From Vesta saturnalis (Eukaryota; Arthropoda; Insecta; Coleoptera; Lampyridae), in contig JARFJB010002201.1 in NCBI GenBank assembly GCA_036346205.1, forward strand, positions 310,001 to 374,000: DNA of 64,000 bases, given 5' to 3'. Made by a program: the position numbers and the translations under genes. The first letter of the stretch is position 1. Each line of letters opens with the position of its first letter. Below are positions 55,160 through 64,000 of this stretch, one piece after another. The notes beneath the pieces are model-generated. The model saw nothing but the letters and a program-made list of their open reading frames with translations, had not been told where the DNA came from and made no database searches.

Positions 55160-56686
55160 AAAAAATTTAGCGTTACTAGACAACAAATCTAACAAAAGAT
55201 AAAAGTGGAAAAAATAATATCGGGTTGCTATTTTAAAAAAAACTAATATTTTTGTACTTAAAGTGTTGTATTTACATTTAGTGTTTTATATCTCTCTTAA
55301 CAACAGCACTACCAAAGGATCCCAAGGCTTTGACCAAACCTGTGGTAATAAAAATAGTTAGCTTTGCACGAAATAATTGTGTAATAATATAAACACTTAC
55401 AAAGTTTACACGTTTTAACAGTAATAGCAGCAGTCGTCATCAGCAAATACGCAATGTCATCGATTGTAAAAATGGTAAAAATAACTCACCACTCATTATT
55501 TTCATATTATTTTAATACCTAATCACTATTTCAATTAAAATATTTTGCAAAGCAAAATTTTATTGCAAAACTCCCAAGCTACCTTAGACAAAATTATTAT
55601 TCATGCCCATCAGTTAGTTGAAAAATCTTTCTTCAAAATTATATACTAATTTAAAATCATAATTGAAAAGAGTCCCGCAGGGTTCTATTTTAGGATCTTA
55701 ACTTTTTGAACGCTGTATTATATTTCTGTCATAAGGAGCCGTTCAATGATGTAGGTAATTGAAATATGTTTATAGATATTTATTTTACTTTGCCAGAAAA
55801 ACAATCATTAATTATGAATCCGTCAAAGAAGTCTGTAATTATTTACCTATAGCACACCTGTGAAGTCGTCTTTTAGAAATTGTATTAGCAATAAATAAAA
55901 GGTATAATGCTTAGTAAAAAAAAACTAAAGCAAAAAAATTAAGGCTGTTCAAAAATAATTCATTGTTTCGTGTTTCTCACAGACATTGTGTACTATTAAA
56001 ACGGATTTAGGTTCTTTTCTTATATTAACTATTGTTTTATTAATTATAAGTTATAGTCTACTGTAAATGCCAATATAAAAATAATAAGAATAAATCTTCA
56101 TGAACGAATGAATAAGATCAAATGCTTAAAGGTAGGTTCTGATAATTACTGTCTTCCGCATGTACTAAACATTATTTACTACTATTTGAACTGATTTTTA
56201 CTAATGATCATAAATCAATGTTGATTTGATAAAAACGCGATAAACCTGGTATACAAACAGATAATCAAAACTATGTAGAGTAAGATGATACTATTACATA
56301 GTATAGTGTTGCAAACTATTCTACAGAACTATATTTTTGATCTGAGCAGTTTTGAAATGGTACATTTTTAGATGGTATAAATGAAACTTTGACTAAGGTT
56401 ATATATCTGACAGAATAGTAGAAGAAAAAGTTTCGTCGTTTAAAATTTGTTGAATAACATTAATCATTACCTACAGTTATTGGGTAAAACCGGTAAGTAA
56501 TCATTATACATACGGCGTAACTTAAATTACGGGATGAGTGCGTGTGTGCGTACGTCCGTGCTTGCATGGCTATCTTTAACACACAAATGAAGAAGAAATG
56601 TAATTTTATTAATAATTCATGTATTCTAATTATTCAACACTTTGAATGTTTGGTATATTCCATTTAGCCTAAACATATTAATAAAG
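55160..56686. other. AT-rich noncoding stretch
   Basis: No coding signal. A short GTGCGTGTGTGCGTACG tract at 56538-56554 resembles the one at 36473. Confidence 0.45.
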
Positions 56687-57893
56687 TTAGCGGAAAGTTT
56701 AGGTACAGTCCTAATCACCTTTATTCTTTATGTCGCTGAACACGAATCTGAGGTTTGCTGACAGATATGCCCGGAACATTGTTTTTTTTTGCGAAAGACG
56801 TCCAAATTTTGTCCATTTTGTAGGAGTTTGGACTAAATCTCGATAATTATTCGAAAGGACCTTGTTTTGCAAAATTAAAGTAAACAACATTAACTACATT
56901 CATGTAATTCATGTAATAATTCTTTCTACGACCAACCGTTACGTCGCTAGAGCGCACTAAAAAATATCCAGAATTCCCAAAAATTAAAAAAAACACTAAA
57001 TATTGCCGTTTTACTGCTTAGGTTGGTAACATGCAAGTGCACTAAAACCTGTGCACAAAACTGCAGCTGCATACAGCAGGGGCTAAGTTGCACTGATCTA
57101 TGCATAAACTGCGTTCACAGATCATGCAACAACACATCGGTGGCCCTCGACCAACAAGTGGACAAGGCTGAAGATTTGGATCTCAAAGAGGAACTTGGTC
57201 TTCAATTTCCTACCCTTAAGGAAGGCGTAGCAGCACAGGAGGAGGAGGAGGAAGAAGCAGCTGCCTATCTCCTCTCGGCCACCTACAAAGAAGGGGGCCG
57301 ATGGAATGCCGACCTTCAACCTGAATTACATGATCCTACCAACCAACCTATACCTATTCATGAGATTATAACCTTTATCAAAACAATTTCTTGTACGTTT
57401 CATTATACTGTTTCTGTATATACCAAGTAATTTTAATTAAAATATAACTCTACGTTTTTTGACTCTTTCTGTCTTCAATTTTTTCCCGATTTGATTTAAG
57501 ACAGATAGTGAGGCTTGCGGTCAGTGGACACACTAGTTTGTTTATTTTTATGTGTGTTTCATTAAATTTATTACCATAGTCAAAATTATCGTAACATGGG
57601 TCGTTTGTACGGGAACCTGATATAACACGGCAGTATTTAGCGCTTTTTTTTTTAATTTTTGGGAATTCTGGCCATTTTATAGTACGCTTTAGCGACGTCG
57701 CGGTTGGTCGTAAAGAGAATTATTATATATGAAACTTGTAGTAAATTTTGTCTACTTTAACTTCGACAAAACGCATAATTACCGAGATTTAGCCCAAAAA
57801 ACCTAAAAAATTGACCAAATTTGGTCGTGTTTCGCAAAAAAAAAAAAAACAATAAATGTGATTAGGACTGTACCCAAACTTTCCGCTAACTGC
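56687..57893. mobile_element. 1.2-kb TIR element carrying a cysteine-rich exon
   Basis: The left AGTTAGCGGAAAGTTTAGGT and the right CCAAACTTTCCGCTAACT are inverted. Imperfect arms extend over roughly 56687-56995 and 57625-57893, including GACCAACCG...ACGTCGCTA and its complement. Only one coding exon lies inside, so it may be an internally deleted derivative of a larger transposon. Confidence 0.7.
57021..57430 (+). CDS. Terminal exon with CXC (tesmin/TSO1-like) cysteine motif
   Basis: A pyrimidine-rich acceptor CTGCTTAG ends at 57020. The frame then reads LVTCKCTKTCAQNCSCIQQG, LSCTDLCINC, HRSCNN: nine Cys in a C-x-C-x3-C-x3-C-x-C pattern. An acidic region (EEEEEEAAAY) follows, and the frame stops at 57430. 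There is no in-frame ATG before the Cys block, which supports its being a last exon. CXC-like endings occur on several insect transposon proteins and on host DNA-binding proteins; in tesmin they bind DNA with zinc. The enclosing TIRs favour a transposon gene remnant. Confidence 0.55.
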
Positions 57894-58407
57894 CCTTTTT
57901 ATTCCTAAATTGACTAGTCTAATTGCAGTTATACATTACGTATATAACTTAATAATTTGCACACACATTTAATTTTTATAATTTTTGAACTGATTAAGTG
58001 GATATAAGCAAGAAAATATCTGGTGTGGAACACCACACGACCTTTCAACTTCTAAATTGGAAATTAAAAGAAATTAAATAATTTCACTAACAATTTTTTT
58101 AGGTATAATACAGCAATGCAACTTCAGTAGGATTACAGCGATAATTCCATTGGACGTTGTGAATTACAACGGTAATTTAACTGAAATGACGTCATACTAA
58201 AAACTATCATAGTAACAGAGCTATTCTTATCATGAACAAGACGCATGTGTCAAACACTCCTGCCACGTTATAAAATTTAAGTTAAGTTTTGTAAAAATGA
58301 AACGATTTCGTAAAATTTCGCGAGAAACCATTGATAGCAATATTGAAAAGAGCGTTCCGAAGAATATAGTGAAAAATCAGGCAATTATTTGGATGCAAGT
58401 ACTGTTC

Positions 58408-58410
<3 letters not shown>
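57894..58410. other. Noncoding flank including dispersed repeat copy B
   Basis: Contains the reverse-orientation partner of 19150-19228 at 58018-58105 (starting TGGTGTGGAACACCAC). Nothing else recognised. Confidence 0.5.
58018..58105 (-). repeat. Dispersed repeat, copy B
   Basis: Reverse complement of the repeat at 19150-19228, about 80 percent similar by eye. Confidence 0.6.

Positions 58411-58462
<52 letters not shown>
58411..58462. repeat. (TA)n microsatellite
   Basis: About 50 bp of TA, then CATACATATA. Confidence 0.95.
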
Positions 58463-58466
<4 letters not shown>

Positions 58467-58524
58467 CATATATTCTATTCCGGAAATATTCTACCCAATA
58501 CTACGCGTGCATCAAAATTAATCA

Positions 58525-58655
58525 GATAATCCTGGAAAAAGCGTTGTCTCCTTAAGGAAATCGCATTCGTTGGTTTTCTCTGTTAGTTAAAAGAACTTTT
58601 AACCAACAGAGAAAACATGCGGTTTCCACGTAACACCGTTTTTCCCGGATTATCG
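58525..58655. repeat. Short palindromic element / hairpin
   Basis: Two arms of about 60 bp meet near 58590. TTTTCTCTGTTAGTTAAAAG pairs with CTTTTAACCAACAGAGAAAA, and the outer CCTGGAAAAAGCG pairs imperfectly with the CGTTTTTCCCGG region. It is probably a tiny MITE. Confidence 0.65.
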
Positions 58656-59346
58656 ATAATTTTGGACGTACTACTGGTATTATATGATAATTATGCAACG
58701 TGTAACCTCTTTTATAATAAGTTCATTACGACAGTACCCAACATTGTAAAAACAAAAACAATAATCTATATCAATTTATGTCACACAGAGGTTAGTAGAC
58801 ACCTAGGTGCTGACTTAAAAACTTAAAAGAAATGAAATAATTTTAATTATAATTTTTTTTGGATAACTATGTAAATATTTATACGTAAAAGGCAACATTG
58901 TACAAACAAAAACAATAATCTATGTTAGAATGACGTTTAAAACTTCATATCAGATAGAAATTAATGGAAATAAATACATGTTAACTTAAAAAAAAATTCC
59001 AAAGCCGCCCATTTCTAGAAGATATCAATAATACAGTTTAAACCTTTCCATTCATATTTAATTAATTTTTAGACTTACCTTGTGTTATACTAAGAATCTT
59101 TATAAAGAAAAGTTATGTAAAATTAAATTTTCTTTAAAAAATATGTCTAGACTTTTTCTTATAAAATTAATCGTTATTAAGATAATGAAAAATTTTGAAC
59201 TATCACTTGATTTCTACCTTATGAATTTGTTTGCCGCTAAATTACGCGTCGTATCAAAAAATTGCATAGCACATAATTAATTGATTTGTTTAAGGTCTAT
59301 ATTTAGGTATTTCTGTATCTTGGAAATTTACAGCTGTTAATATTTA
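58656..59346. other. Noncoding stretch
   Basis: AT-rich. It contains two similar words CAACATTGTA(A/C)AAACAAAAACAATAATCTA (58739 and 58889), suggesting an old short duplication. Confidence 0.45.
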
Positions 59347-60342
59347 ATGTTAATGTTAAAGTTAATGTTAATGTTAATGTTAATGTTAATGTTAATGTTA
59401 ATGTTAATGTTAGTGTTAGTGTTAGTGTTAGTGTTAGTGTTAGTGTTAGTGTTAGTGTTAGTGTTAGTGTTAGTGTTAGTGTTAGTGTTAGTGTTAGTGT
59501 TAGTGTTAGTGTTAGTGTTAGTGTTAGTGTTAGTGTTAGTGTTAGTGTTAGTGTTAGTGTTAGCGTTGTGTTAGTGTTAGTGTTAGTGTTAGTGTTAGTG
59601 TTATGTGTTATGTGTGTTAGTGTTAGTGTTGGTGTTAGTGTTAGTGTTAGTGTTAGTGTTAGTGTTAGTGTTAGTGTTAGTGTTAAGTGTTAGTGTTAGT
59701 GTTAGTGTTAGTGTTATGTTAGTGTTAGATGTTAAGTGTTAGTGTTGATGTTAATGTTAGTGTTAGTGTTAGTGTTAATGTTAATGTTAATGTTAATGTT
59801 AATGTTAATGTTAATGTTAATGTTAATGTTAATGTTAATGTTAATGTTAATGTTAATGTTAATGTTAATGTTAATGTTAATGTTAATGTTAATGTTAAGT
59901 TAATGTTAATGTTAATGTTAATGTTAATGTTAATGTTAATTTAATGTTAATGTTAATGTTAATGTTAATGTTAATGTTAATGTTAATGTTAATGTTAATG
60001 TTAATGTTAATGTTAATGTTAATGTTAATGTTAATGTTAATGTTAATGTTAATGTTAATGTTAATGTTAATGTTAATGTTAATGTTAATGTTAATGTTAA
60101 TGTTAATGTTAATGTTAATGTTAATGTTAATGTTAATGTTAATGTTAATGTTAATGTTAATGTTAATGTTAATGTTAATGATTAATTTAATGTTAATATT
60201 AACATGTTAATTTAATATTAATGTTAATGTTAATATTAATATTAATGTTAATGTTAATATTAATGTTAATGTTAATGTTAATGTTAATGTTAATGTTAAT
60301 GTTAATGTTAATGTTAATGTTAACGTTAATGTTAATATTTGA
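59347..60342. repeat. About 1-kb hexamer array, TTAATG and TTAGTG units in blocks
   Basis: Roughly 59347-59410 is (GTTAAT)n, 59410-59760 (GTTAGT)n with scattered GTTATGT errors, and 59760-60342 (GTTAAT)n with ATTAAT variants near the end. Phase is kept over long blocks. Open frames here (Met/Leu, Val/Asn) are repeat artefacts. Confidence 0.95.
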
Positions 60343-60868
60343 TAAAAACCAACAACTGCGCCTAATAAACACCACCTCTCCGCCGGTGGATATATCACAA
60401 AATCTAACCAGCTCCAAGCGAAATGAAAGCAAGCTTAAATACAAAATTTTAAGTACGTAAGTGTTTTTGTTCTGGAGTTATCGCGGATACAGGATACATC
60501 CACACAGACACACATTCAGCCATCTTGCAAATCTTGGCGAAACTTGCCCAAAAGTTGCACAATGAGCTAATAAGTCGATTTAGCGATAGTGAAAAAAAGT
60601 CGATTGCATAACCTTCTATACCTACATATACATATGTAGGTATAGTATATTACGTAATAGTATATTACGTAACGTGTGTTGTAAGAAGCATTTTACGCGC
60701 GAATGGAAAAGTTACGCATAAAGCCGCGTGTTACACGTGTTACGTACCATACTTTACCTACGACCTACTTCTACTTGTATTAATAACGTTATTATTAATA
60801 ATATTTTAACAACATCAACAATAAAATATTTTCAATAATTTTATTGTATAACATTTAATTACATAAGA
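60343..60868. other. Noncoding flank with small palindromes
   Basis: TATACCTACATATA followed by CATATGTAGGTATA (60615-60642) is a near-perfect palindrome, and GTATATTACGTAA is repeated next to it. No gene seen. Confidence 0.5.
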
Positions 60869-61994
60869 TTAGTTATTATAATAATTGTTTATAGAAACAG
60901 TACCGTTGTTAAATACAAACGGTAAATCGGTTCTTTTGTTTGTTGAAGTGTAAGAAAGATTTACATTATAAGCTGTGTTTAGTAAATTTTCATTTTCATT
61001 TTCATCACTATTACTTGTACCTGCTATAGCAGATGCTATTTTAGATGAATTGTTTGTTTGATTATTTAGGGAATTATCCACATAGCCTTCAGCTACGGTC
61101 GATGACTGCTATCCGCCGTGTCTTTTTAAATCTAATAGGTCGCCACCCACGCCAATAAGAATAGTCGTAGACGAGCGCCTGAAACAGTGTCCTATATAAG
61201 CTGCTGCGTCTGGTGGTCCCAGACATATAGCAATTTGTTTTGGTACGTTCCCTATTTTATTAATACCAACACACTGCCTGGTGCATTTTCCGTTCACATA
61301 GTTTAGAAAAAAGGGTAATTCTGTAGTCTCGTTTACTGCAGAGCGAAGGTTAATAATTTTTTCACGTTGGGGTAAAAATATTCTGAAACCACAAAAGAAC
61401 GTCGTCGTTTAGTTTTTAATTCAGGAATTTTAATAACTAGATTTTTTTCCTGTACCTTGAACATGCGATGGTTTTATATTACGTAATTCTTGTTTTCTGC
61501 ATGCACCGCTTATACCAACTATAGGAACAACTTAAAAGAAAATTAAAATTTACATATCTGAGCACAATATATTTTACTTTCATAAATAAATAGTTATCAT
61601 CTGGTGCATTTTCTAGGAAATTGTTAATATTATAGTTTGTTAAAATTTGGAATTTTTTGGGTTTAAATCCGTTAGATTTTCTTTTAAGTAGGGCTTGTAA
61701 TTTGGAATAGCTTGCAATGTTTATATTAGGATTTATATTAACTGTGGTTCGCAACATAGACTAAAAACACCAAAGTGAAGAAGGCTTCACATTATTTGAC
61801 AAATCTTGGAAATATGCCATCATAACGTTCTCGGAAAATGAGTTCACGCCGTTTTTTGACCTCCAATCCATGAGTTTTTGGTACATATTTTTGTGCAGAC
61901 TCTCAGATTTCGCCGGAAATAAGTTGCTTTTGGCTATTTCTGCGGTTTCAGTAATATTGGATGGAGTTAAATCTATTTTACTGTCACTGGACAT
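60869..61994 (-). pseudogene. Crypton-like tyrosine recombinase, near full length, inactivated
   Basis: MSSDSKIDLTPSNITET (61994) leads to FPAKSESLHKNMYQKLMDWR and SSLWCF, a TAG (61755 region), then SMLRTTVNINPNI and LLKRKSNGFKPKKFQ (core-binding domain). An interruption of about 46 bp (GT start, TTTTAAG end) follows, then GISGACRKQELRNIK with the first catalytic Arg, then NGKCTRQCVGINKIGNVPKQ, GHCFRRSS (H-x2-R), LKRHGG followed by TAG where Trp is expected (about 61109), TVAEGYVDNS with the nucleophilic Tyr, and an Asn-rich tail to 60869. Enzymes of this type recombine circular intermediates into target DNA. Stops and shifts near 61400 show decay. Confidence 0.75.
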
Positions 61995-62024
61995 TTTTTT
62001 AATTGAACAGAACTTTACACACAC

Positions 62025-62354
62025 AAAAAACAGTTTTAAGGTTAATAAAATGCAAAGTTTATTGACAGTTCTTGATGTTCGTTCCCAAATCTTTACCGCG
62101 ACCTACTTAATTTTGATGCTTTGACGGCTTATACCATATGTATGTTTACTACTATGATACATCCACGCAGCTAAAAGAAGCGGGTTGAAGGAAACGGAAC
62201 AAATAATTATATAATTCCACATAATTCCTAATATTAAATGTTATCTACCATTTATATATTAGAATAAATTTTGAATAAAATGGCAACGTCTATTGACAGT
62301 TGCTAAGTGGTTGTTAGGGAAGCTGTGCTACTTGTTTACAGTAATGGTCTTAGG
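62025..62354. other. Short noncoding flank
   Basis: No coding signal; ends at the target duplication GTCTTAGG of the hAT-type MITE. Confidence 0.5.
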
Positions 62355-63073
62355 CAGTGTTGTGATATCAAAATTCTGCTTTTTCATGAGCACCACGTTT
62401 AAAATTCATGAGATTGATAATTAAAATCATGAGACTATCTTTAATAAATATTTGGTATTTAATTATTTATTATTTTGCCGTTTTTAATTTTATATTGCCA
62501 TTGATACCGTAATTTCCCGCGTCGTGTATTGAATTAACCCTGACTTCTGCACTGTGCAGCGTTGCCAATTGATATTGGTACTTTCATGTAAGTTTTAAAG
62601 GTGAATTAACATTAATAAAGGGTCTGAAGCACAGAATTTAATCTGTGGTCTGAAGGAATCTATCCTAACCTAATCTAACCAAATTCGATTAGTAAAACAA
62701 TTATTTTAAGAAATACAAATAAATATTCTATTGTCAGCACAGCACCGTAACAACGACGGAAGTCAGGGTTATTTCACTATACGTTAATTTATAAAACTGC
62801 ATTAGAGAAACTTTATTTAAAAATCATCCTCCACTGAAGTATCTGAAGTTAGTTAACAACGGCACAGGCGGCGGAGCTGTCCGGTAGTGTAGGGTATTAA
62901 AATATTTTTAATAAGATATGCTTGCTATATAATTTATTATTCTAGCGCGATTTATAATGATATTAAAACGCAGAACACGAAAATCATGAGATTTTACAGT
63001 TAAATCATTAGATCATGAGATAAAAAGCAAAATCATTGAAATTCATGTAAAATCATGAGATATCACAACACTG
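62355..63073. mobile_element. hAT-type MITE, 719 bp, perfect 8-bp target duplication
   Basis: The left CAGTGTTGTGATATC and the right GATATCACAACACTG are exact inverted ends, flanked on both sides by GTCTTAGG (62347-62354, 63074-63081). Subterminal regions are rich in ATCATGAG/CTCATGAT words on both sides, likely transposase-binding repeats. No ORF. The perfect duplication suggests a fairly young insertion. Confidence 0.9.
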
Positions 63074-64000
63074 GTCTTAGGTAAAAATACTTTACTTTGC
63101 ACATTTCATGTAACGCAACATGACACCAGCATACGAACATCATGTGCTAATCACATTAGCGCGTTTTTAACCAGAACAAACCATGGTTAAGGAAGTGGAA
63201 AGTGAGTTTCATTATGTTTCCTTCATAATTTTACAAATTTTTTTCGAAACATACTTGCAATAGAAGGTTTAATGTGTATTAATTAATATGCTAAATGATA
63301 AGAGGAATGAGTTTGGTGTTTTAATTTAGTCGAATAGGAAGTTAGTGTTCCCGGTCACGTTAAGTGTTAATTCCCAAACTGTGCGACTGTCAACAATTGA
63401 CGTTTATTAAATATTGTTTGTATTGTTTCCGTATAAATGATATAACGCGGTATTAATGATATAATGGGTTTTCATGATGCATGCTTAAGCATTTTTAAAT
63501 TATAGAAAAATTTAAACAATTATATTTACAGTAAATTTAATTAAATAGTTGTATAAGATGAAATTAAATGATTTCATAACCCTTTTTCTTATTATTTTAA
63601 GTTGTGGCCGATGATAAAATAATGCATATATCTAATCTACACATGATGCATATTAATCACTGCCTGGATTTCTACTAAATTTTGCCCTTTGACACGTCGA
63701 GAAGGTTTCTTCGCAATTCGATATTTTACATATGTACAGTTTTAAAATTGATTCCATGATTTATAATTCTGTAACATTTAATTCAACTAATTATTGAAAG
63801 CGTGACTACAATCAATACAAACTACTATTGTTGTTTTATGATTCAAAATGTTTTTTTAAGGTTACATTTATTTCCAGATCAACAAATTCAATTTTATTAT
63901 ACATAACAGTGGTGTTGTGTAAATTATTACTTTGATTAAATAACATAAGGAGACTTAGCTGTCTCAGCAAACATTTCAGTGATTTCAGTAATCTTCGCGA
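63074..64000. other. Noncoding end of window
   Basis: AT-rich sequence after the MITE target duplication; no gene or repeat recognised. Confidence 0.45.

Noticed and set aside
58441..58470. CRISPR-like regular spacing of short repeats
   Set aside because: The repetition is TA/CATA microsatellite only, with no spacers; the window is eukaryotic.
59347..60460. Met-Leu, Val-Asn and Ile-Asn repeat ORFs
   Set aside because: Pure read-through of the hexamer array on both strands.

Overview
This 64-kb window is AT-rich eukaryotic DNA, most likely from an insect or another arthropod. The evidence is the transposon repertoire: DUF4817-type mariner relatives, Jockey-like LINEs, Penelope-like elements, Crypton-like tyrosine recombinases, a Polinton/Maverick and a Ty3/gypsy-like LTR element. 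Small spliceosomal introns (57-80 bp) and (TA)n tracts are also present. I recognise no intact host gene. The window is best read as a transposon graveyard with several nested layers. Nearly every coding region carries stops or frameshifts.

Layout. 0-9 kb: a Penelope ORF tail with a hammerhead-like motif, a small MITE, a decayed transposon gene (1.1-3.4 kb), then two long-TIR mariner-like elements bordered by (TA)n. 11-17.5 kb: a tRNA-like cloverleaf, a 5'-truncated Jockey-like LINE, three Penelope GIY-YIG fragments, a second hammerhead-like motif, a hAT (DUF4371-like) fragment and a 2-kb TG/TATG/TACG microsatellite. 17.6-18.7 kb: a palindromic MITE and a tyrosine recombinase fragment. 20.2-28.4 kb: an 8.2-kb hAT-type element with near-perfect 8-bp target duplications. 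It holds a dead DDE transposase and two non-autonomous mariner-like elements. 28.4-37 kb: mostly noncoding, with a GC-rich LINE ORF1 relic at 34.1-35.4 kb.

37-50 kb is the most structured part. A gypsy-like LTR element on the minus strand has LTR-like direct repeats, a primer-binding-like site, a polypurine tract and an integrase remnant. It encloses a roughly 10-kb Polinton. The Polinton order is an unknown acidic gene (-), protein-primed DNA polymerase B (+), then an unknown conserved protein, a double-jelly-roll major capsid protein, a minor capsid protein, an adenain-like protease and a phospholipase-A2-like protein (all -), then an unknown ORF and a chromodomain integrase (+). No packaging ATPase is visible. 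The integrase lacks its first catalytic Asp and the phospholipase lacks its HD dyad, so this copy is dead. A 1.1-kb foldback element interrupts the right LTR and carries a 92-bp copy of the polymerase 3' end.

50-64 kb: a possible small spliced gene (50.8-51.3 kb), a third full-length mariner-like element with 41-codon D-D spacing, a TIR element carrying a CXC-type cysteine-rich exon, a 1-kb TTAATG/TTAGTG hexamer array, a second tyrosine recombinase relic, and a 719-bp hAT-type MITE with a perfect 8-bp target duplication.

All calls come from reading the sequence and recalled family motifs. No alignment or database search was run.
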